Assembly: GCF_047496725.1 (NCBI RefSeq)
Contig: NC_132973.1
Span: 5,617,233 to 5,681,232, forward strand
Source: Anoplolepis gracilipes
Lineage: Eukaryota > Arthropoda > Insecta > Hymenoptera > Formicidae
DNA: 64,000 nucleotides
Reading direction: 5' to 3'
Both the position numbers and the translations under genes were made by a program. Shown in pieces: positions 12,501-23,495 of the stretch (position 1 is the first letter of the stretch; each line of letters begins with the position of its first letter). The notes beneath the pieces are model-generated. The model was not told where the DNA came from. It saw only the letters and a program-made list of their open reading frames with translations, and did not search any database.

Positions 12501-13080
12501 TAGAGACCTTTCGAATTAGCGCGCTAATTCCCCAATATTTTTCACCACCAGGTGTAAGCATTCGCGCGCACAAGTGGCCCGAAGGATTCGCAGGGCACTC
12601 TCTCCCCCCTCCCCCCCCGCTCGTGCCCGCCCACGCTCGAGTCCGCCGCCCCGAAACGGAGGATTTATGACCTCTCCGATAATCCTTCGTTGCTCCTTTT
12701 TGGAAATAAACGTCTCCTTCTCTTTCGCGCCGGCCACACTCGACGTCGGCGACGGCGAATCGAGAAACGGGATGGACGTCGTCGTCGGCGGCGGCAGCCT
12801 CGTATTAATCACTCCGCTGCAGACAGAGCGCGTTACATGGTGGCAGATAACGTTATCGCGTCGGTTTCTATTACACCGTAACATTTTCCGAAGCGAAAGA
12901 GCCGATAATGGTCGGCATAGAGCACGTTCCTTCGTTTAGGCTGCAATTTATAAACGCGGTCGCTTACATATTCGTAAGCAAATCCGAAACTGTCTTTCCT
13001 CACGCTTCCTTCGAACGTGATGACGTAGCGATTTCTGCGGAAATCTGTATATATGCATATAGATCGGATCGCGTTAGTTT
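12501..13080. other. GC-rich island, no gene recognised
   Basis: CpG-dense from about 12540 to 12960, with GGCGAC/GTCGTC triplet-like stretches. Frames of about 120 codons are open on both strands over the same bases, which is typical of chance in GC-rich DNA. The minus strand carries a canonical G-quadruplex motif. It may be a regulatory island. Confidence 0.4.
12604..12632 (-). other. Canonical G-quadruplex motif
   Basis: Plus-strand C runs at 12604-12609, 12611-12618, 12626-12628 and 12630-12632 give minus-strand G runs of 6, 8, 3 and 3 with loops of 1, 7 and 1 bases. This satisfies the G3+N1-7 rule. Folding and function are untested. Confidence 0.7.
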
Positions 13081-14000
13081 TTAAGCCTTGAAAGAACTGT
13101 TACGAAACGAATTATCGAGGATTATGATGACTTTGTAAATATTGATATTGAATTTTTTATTTGTATCTCGCTTTAGAATATTGCACAACTATTACAATTT
13201 TGTTATTGATTACATGTTGTAGACAATATTTATTATATAAAAAATGCAATCTATTTGTATATGTTATAAATCTTTTTCTCGAAAATGTGCAATAGTTTTT
13301 TTTGAAATGATGTTATTTGTAAAATAAAAATATATGAGATCGATATTTTTTACAAATTTGCCTTACTTTCAATATTACATAACATTAACCTATAAAATTG
13401 ACACGTATCGTAAATTTTATATATATATAGATATAAATAAAAGATATCTGTACAAACTTTGAGAAATTTATTATTAATTATATATAGTTCAGCTTAAATA
13501 TAAGATAACATCACCAAATTTAAATCCATTTTATATTTATGGGTTAAAAATAGCTAGTATATTCATCTATCGTCATTAATGATATATACAGTGACAATGA
13601 ATTTTTAATTGCGTAATAGTGTATAATATTTCTCTTTTTCTTCGTTCACAATCCATGTATGAACATGAAGAAGCGTGTGTAAATTGTCAAAAATAACATT
13701 TTGATCATCTTCTTTAATATTTAAAGCTGTTATTCTGTTTGCGATAAAAGAATTATGAACGTTTCCATTTTTAAACGACAGTTATCTACACGTAGAAAGG
13801 AAACCTTTCTCCAGAGCTCTTCAAATAATCCCTTTTTATTGTTCTGATGCGTAGGACTGAGCTTTAAAATTTATACAAATTATTCAGTTACACTCTTTCA
13901 GCTGTACAAGTCACATAAATTACTAATATATATATATGCGTATCGATATTTCTCGTAACATTTTTAGATGGGCCATAAGGGGTGACTTTGGAAACGTCGA
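13081..14000. other. AT-rich stretch, nothing recognised
   Basis: Very AT-rich on both strands, with short AT dinucleotide patches such as 13420-13428 and 13929-13937. No frame, RNA gene or repeat unit worth naming was seen. Confidence 0.5.
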
Positions 14001-14100
14001 TTGCTTACTTTTCTCCTCTTAAAGCAGCGCAACTGATCACACTGTGACACAGTAAAAATGTGTCCGTCTCGTAACGCACCATTACCGCATCGCATCGCGG

Positions 14101-14122
14101 CGACGACGACGACGACGACGAC
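14101..14122. repeat. (CGA)n triplet repeat
   Basis: Seven consecutive CGA/GAC units. The opposite strand reads GTC and gives Val or Ser runs in chance frames. Confidence 0.9.
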
Positions 14123-14304
14123 CACGAGGAGTCGTCGCTCGTGCCCCGGCAGACAGGCAGGATAGAATTTACGCCACCGAAGATATTCATGGCTCGTTGG
14201 CGAGTTTATTTTACTCATAAATTATGCCAAAGTATTCCACCAGTCGTTCGGAAGGGTCTTCGCGCTCTGCGCACGCTGTATAAAAGAGAGACGCCGCTGA
14301 TGCA

Positions 14305-14335
14305 GACGCCGACGCCGACACCGACGCCGACGCCA
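14305..14335. repeat. Hexamer repeat GACGCC/GACACC
   Basis: Five consecutive six-base units with one variant, read directly. Confidence 0.85.
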
Positions 14336-14465
14336 CTGCGGTTCAACAAATACTTCAAGCTCGCGCCGTCAGACGAGTTCGTAATTTACACCTTCGCCGG
14401 GGTACTCCTCCCAAGAGAATGAGCACGGGATGGTGTTATGGCCGGCCGATCGCGAGTTTGTATCT

Positions 14466-14490
14466 CCCTTACCCCTCCCCCTTCTCACCC
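14466..14490 (-). other. Canonical G-quadruplex motif
   Basis: C runs at 14466-14468, 14472-14475, 14477-14481 and 14488-14490 give four minus-strand G runs with loops of 6, 1 and 3 bases, meeting the standard rule. Confidence 0.7.
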
Positions 14491-15470
14491 TCGCCAACTT
14501 GATCTTCCCCACGGCGCGATAAAAGCCTCTTTTCTAAATAATCCAACATTTTCTCATGTCAAATGAGACTCTTCCTCCGACGAAGCGAAGGCAACAACTC
14601 TTGAGAACATCGTCTCCTGTTGTATCGATAATTGAAAAGTTCGAGAGGATCCCCGAAAGTTCCGCCACGATGGACTAATGTTGCTCGCGGGAGAATTTTA
14701 CAATCGTAATTGTCCGAATTATATTTAGCGCACATGCATGTATGGTATTATATATATAAAATATATTATACATTTTTAGTTTTATTTTCAGAACATACAC
14801 CTCTATTCTACAATCTCTTTTATTCCATACCACAATTTGATATATTTTATCCGATTAATTTTGCATTATGCATTTATACATTATATATTGCGTAATTTCT
14901 CATATTTTATTTCAACGAAAATCGAATTATCCACGGTATAAATGTTCAGTGCTCGCCATACAAATGTTAATATCATGAATTAAACGATTTATTAATAGAA
15001 TTACGAACTCTGAAGGATAAAGTGGCGTCATTTATTAAACAAAGTGAGCGAAAGAGAAATCAGTTTCACATCTCATGTTCTGAATATCTTCTATGAATAA
15101 TCAGAAGCGGTTTAAAAGTACGTTAACTAAGGAGGCCGAGCATACAGACATCAGCAGATTGGAAAGAAAGAGGGAGGAAAGGGAGTCTCGGCAATAAATC
15201 GGTGGTTTTCGAGTGCCCCGCGGGAATGAACTGACGAAAATATAGCGGCGGGCCGCAAACTACGAATTGTTAGTTACTGCGCGCCGCCGTAAAATATATG
15301 AGCCGACGGCCGTTCACGAAGTGGGATATACCCGCAAAACCCTGGAGAGCCACGCGAAACGGAAGCCTACCTCGAAAATTCGACACCTCGAATCTCAAAG
15401 TCTCGAATATAAGCGTTCCCTGGTTGCCGACCGCCAACCTTCCTAAATTGCTAGCCACCGGAAAGAGAAT

Positions 15471-16280
15471 TGTATATAAAAACCGTATTTTCTGTATGTC
15501 ATTTATATTATACGCGACACCTTCAAGAATTATGTTTAACATTAATAAAGTTCGCAATAGTTTGTTTTTATAAAGAAAATAATTTTAAAATAATGATATT
15601 ACGTATCAAAAAGTTAAATGTTTCTTCAATAAAACTCGTAAATAAATCGGACGAAGAAACTAATAATAATAACTCCATAAATTCCTTGATATTATTAGAT
15701 CACTTTACAACAGATAGATTGACGATATATATTATATCACGTAGATCCAGATATGATTCGAGTATTTGTACTTTAAGTGAAAATAAATTAAGCGACTCCA
15801 GTTCTTTTATAAAAGTTTTAGAACTTGTCAAGAGTCTGACATAATATCATTCATAATTGAATTTGTTTTTGTAAAATTGTCAAATTCGCAAATAAACTGT
15901 GTCCAATAATATCACAAAGAAAATAGTATATATAACACAAAATCTTCCTACAAATCTATTATTCATACTATACAAAAATACTATACAAAATGTTCATTCA
16001 TTGTAATTTTATAATTCAAAAAATAGGTCCGAATGAATAAACCACATGTTAAAGTTACATTCTTTTTATATAAAACCGAAACAATTTTATTATTTTGTAA
16101 TTCTACACTGATAAAAACATTGTATTCATAAAAATAACTGTAGGAAAATATTTAGTTTATTAGTTTTATTGCTTTAGAACAAAAAATGCTTTTTTCAGAA
16201 AAAATAAATTGAAATATCGCATAAGTCAGATTTAGTTTATTAGTTTCATTATTCTACTCGCGCAAATTAAAGCGGGGTCA
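15471..16280. other. AT-rich stretch with one long open frame
   Basis: A plus-strand frame stays open to a stop at 15842-15844. The first ATG in it is at 15593, giving 83 codons. The translation is Ser/Asn/Leu/Ile-rich, has no recognised domain and no clear splice sites. It is somewhat long for such AT-rich DNA but is not supported as a gene. A short direct repeat follows. Confidence 0.3.
16151..16250 (+). repeat. Short direct repeat, 20 bp units 80 bp apart
   Basis: TTTAGTTTATTAGTTTTATT at 16151-16170 recurs at 16231-16250 with one change (19 of 20). It may be a local duplication or chance in AT-rich DNA. Confidence 0.45.
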
Positions 16281-17866
16281 AACATTCTTCAATCGCAGAA
16301 GAAAAAAAGTTTCGGCCAACGAGAATTAATACAGCGGCTCCGACTCTTTTGCAAAGCGCTCAACAGTTTAATCCGTAGATTATTATTTCGCTCGTTGCTT
16401 ACCCGCCCGAACTTTTCGCGCCGCTTGTTCATTCGCACTTTGTCATTCCTCGGTATTCTGCAGCGCATTAAACGCAGTTACTAATTATGACGCGAGTTGG
16501 GTCAAACGAGGGTTTCGCTCGCGCGAGGCGAATAGCAAGGACGTCTCACGGGGATGATAATGGCCATCAGAATTCTAGCGACGTGCCATTAGGTAAATTG
16601 TGAGAAATGCCGTGGATCCCGCGTGTCTGATTCGCACGGTCGGGCCACGTTTCAAATTCTCACAAGCGCAATCGAGACGGAGAGATTTGTACCGGTTGAT
16701 CCGATTAAATCGCGGATACTTAATCAAAACGGATGTTAATGTCGCGTCATTACGCACGTCGCTGCTCGCGTTTCGATTCAATGAGACATCCTCTCGTAAA
16801 TTTGTAAACTCTGTCCTCATTCCTTAAATGCTCTTGCAATTGCCTACGTCATTATAGCGGTTTAAGCGTTTTATTGAGTTTCTCTTACAAAGATTTTTGA
16901 ATGATTATTTTAAAAAGATAATCGACGATAATTTTATTTTAATTCCACAGTTATCGTTATTCACGATTGTTAATGTCAGATATCGCTAAAACTTCGGTAT
17001 CGTAAAATATGCAAGTAATCGTATAGCTGCGCAAAACATTGCCTTGGGAAAATTCTTTTTCCGTAACGCGGGCGAATGCCGTACGATTCCCACGCGAGTT
17101 CGTTAATTGCATAGTCCCAATCACGTGCGTTATTCGTGACCGAATATCTGCGCCGTAATGGAATTCGGCCTTGAAAAAGGGTCGTTAAAACGTTAAATCG
17201 CTCGGTCTCTCTGCACTCCGTCAAAAAAATAGGGTATCATGGCAGCGCACCCCGAGAGTTTCACGGAGAGGATGAAGGGAGGCAGACAGACACACACGGA
17301 CGGACCAGCAGCGAGAGGAATTCGCGTCCCTGTTCGCTCGTCGCTCGCTTTCTCTGTCTCTCTTTTTCCTACCATTTCTTCTTTCTCTCTCTCTCTTAAC
17401 ATTTATATTCCCGGATTGTATTTCTCGATTGTTTCGTGCATCACAGCATCGGCCGGCGCGGATTTCGCGGTCCGTCGACACCGACCGATCGCCCCCGCCG
17501 TTGCCATCCGACGCAAAAAGGGCGGGCAACGTTATATATGTCTATTTATTTGCCGACAAATCCAATGGAACCCTCGCTTCGAGACCCGCACCACCATTTC
17601 CGCACCCCCCCCTCTCTCTCTCTCTTTTGCATTATCCTTCGAGGATATACATTTAGAGTGACTGACTGGCACAACTAACTGCGATGGATCGCGTTTGTTA
17701 TATATATATGATTTTCTTCCAAGGAAAAGAGAATGATTGATATACAGCACATTAGAACAAAATGAAGAATAGCGCAATAAATTTGCCATGTTTACTGATC
17801 GTCCCGAAAAGTTAAGCCAATTTTCCATATCCTTATGTGTCCATCTATTCACGTGTCACGTATCTA

Positions 17867-17874
17867 TGACGTCA
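17867..17874. promoter_or_regulatory. CRE octamer (TGACGTCA)
   Basis: Perfect octamer between AT-rich sequence and a CpG-rich island. It may bind CREB/ATF proteins. There is no other support. Confidence 0.3.
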
Positions 17875-18488
17875 AATGAAAAAGAGTGAAAGAAAAAGGA
17901 ATGGGATGAAAGATCAATGTGAGAGTGTTTTGGACAACGCGTGGTGAACCGGAAGTGCGGTCCGACGTCTTCCCACGTCGGTTCAATGTGGAATAATACC
18001 TTCCGGCGTCATGTGGAAAAGCGAAGCCCGCGACCACTTGATTTCGGATCGTGTGAATCCAATCGAATCGGTGAATCGGCCGTTTCGTGTGTGAAATTGC
18101 TGTCACGAGAAATTGCACTCGTGCGCTTCGTTTTTGAGTCTCGCGGCGAATCTTCGATTCGGTGGCCGAAGTTCGATGAATTTATCCGGACGTGGGTGCC
18201 GGAATCACGACTGCAGCCATTACTCGATCGAGGAACTTTAAAAATCCGATATCTCAGCAGTTATTCGAAAGATTGACAGAAAACATCTTATCAAATTTAA
18301 TTTGGCTACTAAAACGGCGATCGAGAAAACAAAAAAATATGCGCGCACATGAAATCTGTCACATTTTATTTAAAAAAAATTCTTGTCGATTTGCTTTGCA
18401 ATATGATTAAAAATTCTAAATAAAATTATAGAAATGCATAAAGTTACGATAATAACGAAGAAAATCTTAAATAAAATTATTTGTAACA

Positions 18489-18490
<2 letters not shown>

Positions 18491-18527
<37 letters not shown>
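18491..18527. repeat. (AAT)n microsatellite, about 37 bp
   Basis: About twelve uninterrupted TAA/AAT units in AT-rich sequence. Confidence 0.95.
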
Positions 18528-19617
18528 CACACATTTAAAAAATATTATATTAAAAACATTTTCGAATTAAATGGCTTCGCACATTTTCATAAAAGTTTCT
18601 TGTACACCATCTCGCACAAGCATCTTTTGCGACAAAATAGAAGTCTCGTATCGAAATCGGGTCAGATATAATGGACCACGCGTGTCGGCCATGCTTCCAA
18701 AGTAATTGCCTCTGGATCGCGAGCGTCGAAGGAACGTGTCAGCTGCTGAAACCTGAAACTCGTTCATGACGTATATAGGCACCGACACACGTAGGCGAGC
18801 TGTACACGTTCCGCGTACGTATACACACGATTAAACGTCATGTATACACACATGTGGGAACTCGGTACAGACATACACACACCCACACAGAGGTCAGGAC
18901 GACGAAAGTAGCGATTGCACGCGATACGCGTGCTGAAACGAAATGGCCCCGACGGAAGCGCTATGTATCACCTACCGCCGACCATATCACCGGATCCACG
19001 CCGGTCACACAAAATAGAACAAATTTCTCGGCGCGATAGCGCAGCCCCGTGTGCAGAATTGTTCCGCTCTGTTTGCGCGTTACGACGCGCCGTTATTTTA
19101 TACTTTTGACCGATAAAGCTTAATTCGCGACAAAAGTATTCTCCACGAAAATCCATCGGCGCCACCGCGCGATAAACGGTAATAGTCGGACGATACGCCG
19201 GGCTGTTATCTCTTAAGCGCGAAAACGCGAGGACGCGAAAGCGACGGACGGACGAGACGGTATTAAAAAAAATGGCGTGATAAATTTTTTCAGCTTGACG
19301 AAAACAGATAGATCGCTTTTGCGTAGACCGCCTCTCTTTCCCGGCAGCCATTATTCTCATTGCGATTTATCGCAACCTTCCTCTCCTTCCGCCTCTCCCC
19401 GCTTGATGTAATAAATGGTTGACTCAAAGATCACCGTTGATGTACTTCGCGTTTCAGTTCTACGGTTCATTTGTCACCAGCAGGTATCGTCGCCATTTCT
19501 ACCTCTAAAATTTTCAGAACTGATTCAAACGTCAAACCCTGCTCGCCTTGGAATCGGAAATGATCCGCGGGCATCCTTAAATGTGTCATCTTTCTCGTGT
19601 CATTCCGTAATTAGAAT

Positions 19618-19619
<2 letters not shown>

Positions 19620-19649
<30 letters not shown>
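19620..19649. repeat. Poly(T) run, 30 bases
   Basis: Longest homopolymer in the window, uninterrupted. Confidence 0.95.
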
Positions 19650-19650
<1 letters not shown>

Positions 19651-20507
19651 TGACAGTCAAGTTATTTTGACGGTGCGAAATGCGAGCGATTCTTGATTCG
19701 AGATATAATTTCATTAAATCTTGATTGAGAACGCTGTACGAAGATTTACGTCATGTAGCACGTTCCGCTCTGATAGTTTGACACCGGGGCGACATGTTAA
19801 CTCGACAATGGTCTCCGAACAGATTTTCTCAGCGGCTATTTCGAGCGACAAGATAGACCGCGCGCGGCATTATGGTCCCTTACACTGAACAGATTATATC
19901 TCCTATATGCGGAACCCCTGTTTAATATACTGATTAAGCCGCCTATTATACTCCTCGATCGAAGAGGCTGTTATATATAAACAGAAGATTAGAAAGTTGA
20001 AACGTTAAAGACATAGAAATTACTGAAGCGTATTTTAAAATATAAATTCAACAACTTTTTCTGCGTTCACAATTTCCTACGGAGTTACCAACAGGTGGAT
20101 TAAAACGTAGCGAATAAATAAAAAGAATAAAATTTTAAAAATAGATATGAAAAAGCATGAAGTAAAGAAAGAGAGAGAAACAAGTATTTACGTGAAAAAA
20201 ATTAAATTTATCTCGGCGCACAGTTACTATCACATTCTGTCATTTGTAAATCGATAGAAAAGATAAATCTAACGCGTCGTTTTCAAAGTCACCTCGTGTC
20301 CCGCAGGGAAAATCATCTTAAAGGTCGGTTGCACCTATACGAGGCATACGCGTAGACGCGCGCGTAACCCGAGTTCCGGTTCCGGTATTGTCGGCAGCGT
20401 CAGTAACCTCATTTAGGAACCTTCGGAGACTTTCGAGCAAAAAGCGTCCGATGCCACGGTAACAACGATAAATCCACTTCGGAGCGAATTCGATGCTGTT
20501 GCGGGGC

Positions 20508-20508
<1 letters not shown>

Positions 20509-20545
<37 letters not shown>
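20509..20545. repeat. (GA)n microsatellite, left half of an inverted pair
   Basis: About 18 AG units, complementary to the (CT)n array at 20863-20897. Confidence 0.95.
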
Positions 20546-20548
<3 letters not shown>

Positions 20549-20710
20549 AGGAAAGCGGGAGACGTAGGTAGAATGACGAGGACGATGGGGATGCTTCGTG
20601 TCGAGGCAGGCGTTAACGGTTCGGTTGTTCGGTCGCGATAAATCAACAACTGTCGGCGCTGGGCCCACGGCAAACAGCGCGTTGCAATTTCAGTGGCGAT
20701 GGATGCCAAA

Positions 20711-20733
20711 GACGACGACGACGACGACGACGA
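20711..20733. repeat. (GAC)n triplet repeat
   Basis: Seven to eight GAC units lying between the inverted GA and CT arrays. Confidence 0.9.
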
Positions 20734-20859
20734 AATTAAATACGACGTCACATTGTGTACAATGTCGTTGTGTTGCAAGAGCCGACACATAGACATATAA
20801 TAGTAAGTCGTATTCCCTCGAGAAGCGCAATGCTCCGAGAAGAATGTTTTCTTCCTACG

Positions 20860-20862
<3 letters not shown>

Positions 20863-20897
<35 letters not shown>
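20863..20897. repeat. (CT)n microsatellite, right half of an inverted pair
   Basis: About 17 CT units, complementary to the (GA)n array 318 bp to the left. RNA from either strand could fold them together. Confidence 0.95.
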
Positions 20898-20901
<4 letters not shown>

Positions 20902-21288
20902 GCCGAATGAAATAAATTGATTCCTCCTATCTACTCTAGCTGCGTTATCCGCCATTGGAGATATCGTCGATATCAGTAAAGCCTAGTGATATGGCACTCC
21001 AATAAGATTTGTATGTATGATGCATTGAATCATTCCATTAATGAAATTATCATTTCATGCATCAATTCATTCGCGTTTTCTAAGAGCTGTTTTTCTTCTT
21101 AAATAATATTTCCAAAGATATGGAAACACACATGAATTTATTAATTTAATTTTCTGCTTTGATTTAAAAAGCTTATCCGTACAAAACTACACGTGATTTA
21201 GAGTAAGTTAACGTACGACACGAAATTAATTTTCAATATTGGAAGCAAGTAATAAAATTCGATCAAACGGAAAATATTAATCTAAACA

Positions 21289-21322
21289 GATATAATATTA
21301 AAAAGATTTTTAATATTATATC
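21289..21322. repeat. Hairpin, 16 bp perfect arms with a 2-base loop
   Basis: GATATAATATTAAAAA at 21289-21304 is exactly complementary to 21307-21322, separated by GA. It sits in AT-rich DNA and has no nearby gene, so a transcription terminator role cannot be inferred. Confidence 0.9.
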
Positions 21323-21762
21323 CGATAAAGGATATGGGATTGAAAATATGTATTACACGTCTCAATTATAATTTTCAAGCTCGATAATCCGTACATTTTA
21401 ATTTCTTTATCTAAAAAGTCCAATAAAAATCTACGCCATTCACTAACTTGATGAATCTTCTCGGACGCTGCAGAACTTCCGGCGGACTGTTAACATTGTA
21501 AATCACCGAGTATCACTGGCAACAGCCGTAGATGCTTTCTTATTTTCCCGTCACCCCTTCCGCGTGCACCCCTTTTCCGATATATATTCAACGCTCTTTG
21601 TGCGATCACCGCGATCGTTTGCGGATGTCTTCTAATTTATCGTCACTCGACAATACGGCTGCAATGAATATCGAAACAATAACAACGACGAGAACGACGA
21701 TGACGAACGTTTCGTACCAGTGTGCCTGCGAGAATGGCGTTTCGCTTCTTCGATTGCAATAA

Positions 21763-21766
<4 letters not shown>

Positions 21767-21818
<52 letters not shown>
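21767..21818. repeat. (CT)n microsatellite, 52 bp
   Basis: 26 uninterrupted TC units. Confidence 0.97.
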
Positions 21819-21820
<2 letters not shown>

Positions 21821-22054
21821 CGCGAATGGAACTTCCGGCACGCTGGGCGACCGCCCGATATTACTTGGCCGACGGATAGTCCCGGATCTCGTTCATCTAC
21901 CTGGGCTGAATCGCAATGTACCCCCCTGGAGAGCAGTTTCCAGCGATCCAAGTACTCGAAGCATCGCGGTAAAAATCATATAATGAATTTTCAGGATACA
22001 AAGTTAACGTTCCGAAGAAAACTTTATTTTATGCGCCTCGTTCTCTGCGGCTCG

Positions 22055-22072
22055 TTTTTTTTTTTTTTTTTT
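22055..22072. repeat. Poly(T) run, 18 bases
   Basis: Uninterrupted T run, read directly. Confidence 0.95.
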
Positions 22073-22476
22073 CAAACTATGTTTAATACATCTCACGTTC
22101 ATATTGTAATATCTAAAGTATATGGATGAATAGCTTTTATAAATTTCATCCATAAATTCTATGATTAAGTCGTTTTGGTTACATCTTGAGAATTTTTAAC
22201 GACACTTTTTATTATTAAGAGAAAAAATATAGTCGCAATTTTTCTTTAACGTTATCAAATAATGACAACAACATCGATGTTTATTGTATTCTCTATTGTG
22301 ATCTCTATATTAAGTCTGGATAGCAGTGATTTATATTGTTTATCACAATCATTCGCAGAACAGAAAAATTGAGTTGCGCAAAATAAATTGGAACAATAAA
22401 TGCTTTGATATGTGCTCTGTATAAAACAAGGCAATTATTTTGTGATGAGTCGATTTTTTTATTTACTAAACGTATC

Positions 22477-22676
22477 AAGAATATTTTTCATACATCAATA
22501 ATCGGATTTATTTCTGAAAAATAGAGAGAAGAGAGAGAATGTGCTTTATGTAAGCGATTATATCAAGTCCAATCAATTCAACATTATTACACCAAGAGCC
22601 GTACAGCAAGAAGAATTTCATCTTTGACAACTGACTGACATTTCCATTTCACACGGCAACCGAAGATTCCGAATAT
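22477..22676 (+). repeat. Left arm of the 200 bp inverted repeat
   Basis: Pairs with 23297-23495. Differences from the other arm cluster at 22517-22560 and 22598-22612. Confidence 0.9.
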
Positions 22677-23296
22677 TCCGCACGAATCGTGCGTTTATTA
22701 CATCGTCCGAAACTACTTGTTCGCCCTCAACTATCAGCTATTCATCTATCAACTACAGTCTATCTGATGATTGAACAGATTGATCTGATTTTTAAACGGA
22801 AAATCTGAGTAACTGGAAATTCTCATAAAGTTATTTCTTCCATGTATATTTTTTAGTTCCAGTAAAAAAATAAGATATCAAGTATATTATTATTTTTTCC
22901 AACATTCGTCTTTTTATCAAAATATAATTATACCGTAGATCTCGCTAAGAAACTCTTGTGTAAACTGGTCGATGCGACGGCGACGTTCGGAGCAACGGTC
23001 CTGCCAATATATAAGCTAGTGTTCTTCCATGCCGGATAGCATGAATTAACATTCGCATTTGCATCCAACCGGTTGCGCTGCTTACAGTGACATAAACGCG
23101 GCATGAAACGGCTTCCTCGCTAAATTCCGATTGCAAATGTATCTTAAACGGAGTTTACAATGACGTTTCTGTTTAGGGGATCATTCTACGAGCAGGTTTG
23201 CAGAAATAACCGTAATCGAATTGTGAACTAGCTTTATAATGTATAGAAGTTTATTATTAAACACGAGCTCTGATCAAATTTCAGAGGTGTGTATAT

Positions 23297-23495
23297 ATAT
23301 TCGGAATCTTCGGTTGCCGTGTGAAATGGAAATGTCAGTCAGTTGTCAAAGATGAAATTATTCTTGCTATACGCTCTTGGTGTAATAATGTTGAATTGAT
23401 TGGACTTGATATAATCACTAACATAAAACACACTCTCTCTCTTCTCTCTATTTGTCAGAAATAAATCCGATTATTGATGTATGAAAAATATTCTT
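23297..23495 (-). repeat. Right arm of the 200 bp inverted repeat
   Basis: Reverse complement of 22477-22676. It is followed at once by an AT dinucleotide tract (23495-23530). Confidence 0.9.

Larger units (their letters stand above)
14001..15470. other. Mixed stretch with triplet and hexamer repeats
   Basis: A plus-strand ATG frame at 14141-14422 (93 codons) runs through the GACGCC repeat as alternating Thr-Pro. Its translation matches no family I know, and a TATAAAAG (14279-14286) lies inside it. I treat it as chance. A G-quadruplex motif follows at 14466-14490. 14700-15000 is AT-rich and empty. Confidence 0.4.
16281..19980. other. CpG-rich mixed stretch, no gene recognised
   Basis: Islands at about 16270-16830, 17030-17660 and 17930-18260 are CpG-rich. 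The frames in them (60-140 codons) overlap on opposite strands and pass through CT-rich tracts. A short hairpin, CCGACGT with ACGTCGG, lies at about 17968-17987. No RNA gene or transposon was identified. 18290-18600 is AT-rich with an (AAT)n array. Confidence 0.4.
19981..22476. other. Non-coding stretch rich in GA/CT arrays
   Basis: Holds the (GA)n and (CT)n pair at 20.5-20.9 kb, a (GAC)n run, a tight hairpin at 21289-21322, a 52 bp (CT)n array and a poly(T) run. The 180-codon minus frame at 20413-20955 is made largely of Arg-Glu and Ser-Leu runs encoded by the dinucleotide arrays and is not a credible protein. Nothing else was identified. Confidence 0.45.
22477..23495. mobile_element. Foldback-like element with 200 bp inverted arms
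   Basis: The left arm (22477-22676) and right arm (23297-23495) are reverse complements, with 7 substitutions and one 1-base indel counted by eye, about 96% identical. The arms share AAGAATATTTTTCATACATC at the outer end and GGCAACCGAAGATTCC near the inner end. The 620 bp between them has no coding frame of note and is not itself palindromic. This fits a non-autonomous DNA transposon with long terminal inverted repeats, or two copies of a 200 bp element inserted head to head. No target duplication is visible because the right flank is an AT repeat. Transcription through it would give a 200 bp double-stranded stem. Confidence 0.7.

Noticed and set aside
18108..18130. AATTGCACTCGTGC as a miR-92 family relative
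   Set aside because: Only the seed and a few bases match, the rest diverges, and no complementary arm was found nearby.
20413..20955. 180-codon frame on the minus strand
   Set aside because: Much of it is Arg-Glu and Ser-Leu runs encoded by the (GA)n and (CT)n arrays. No domain is recognisable.
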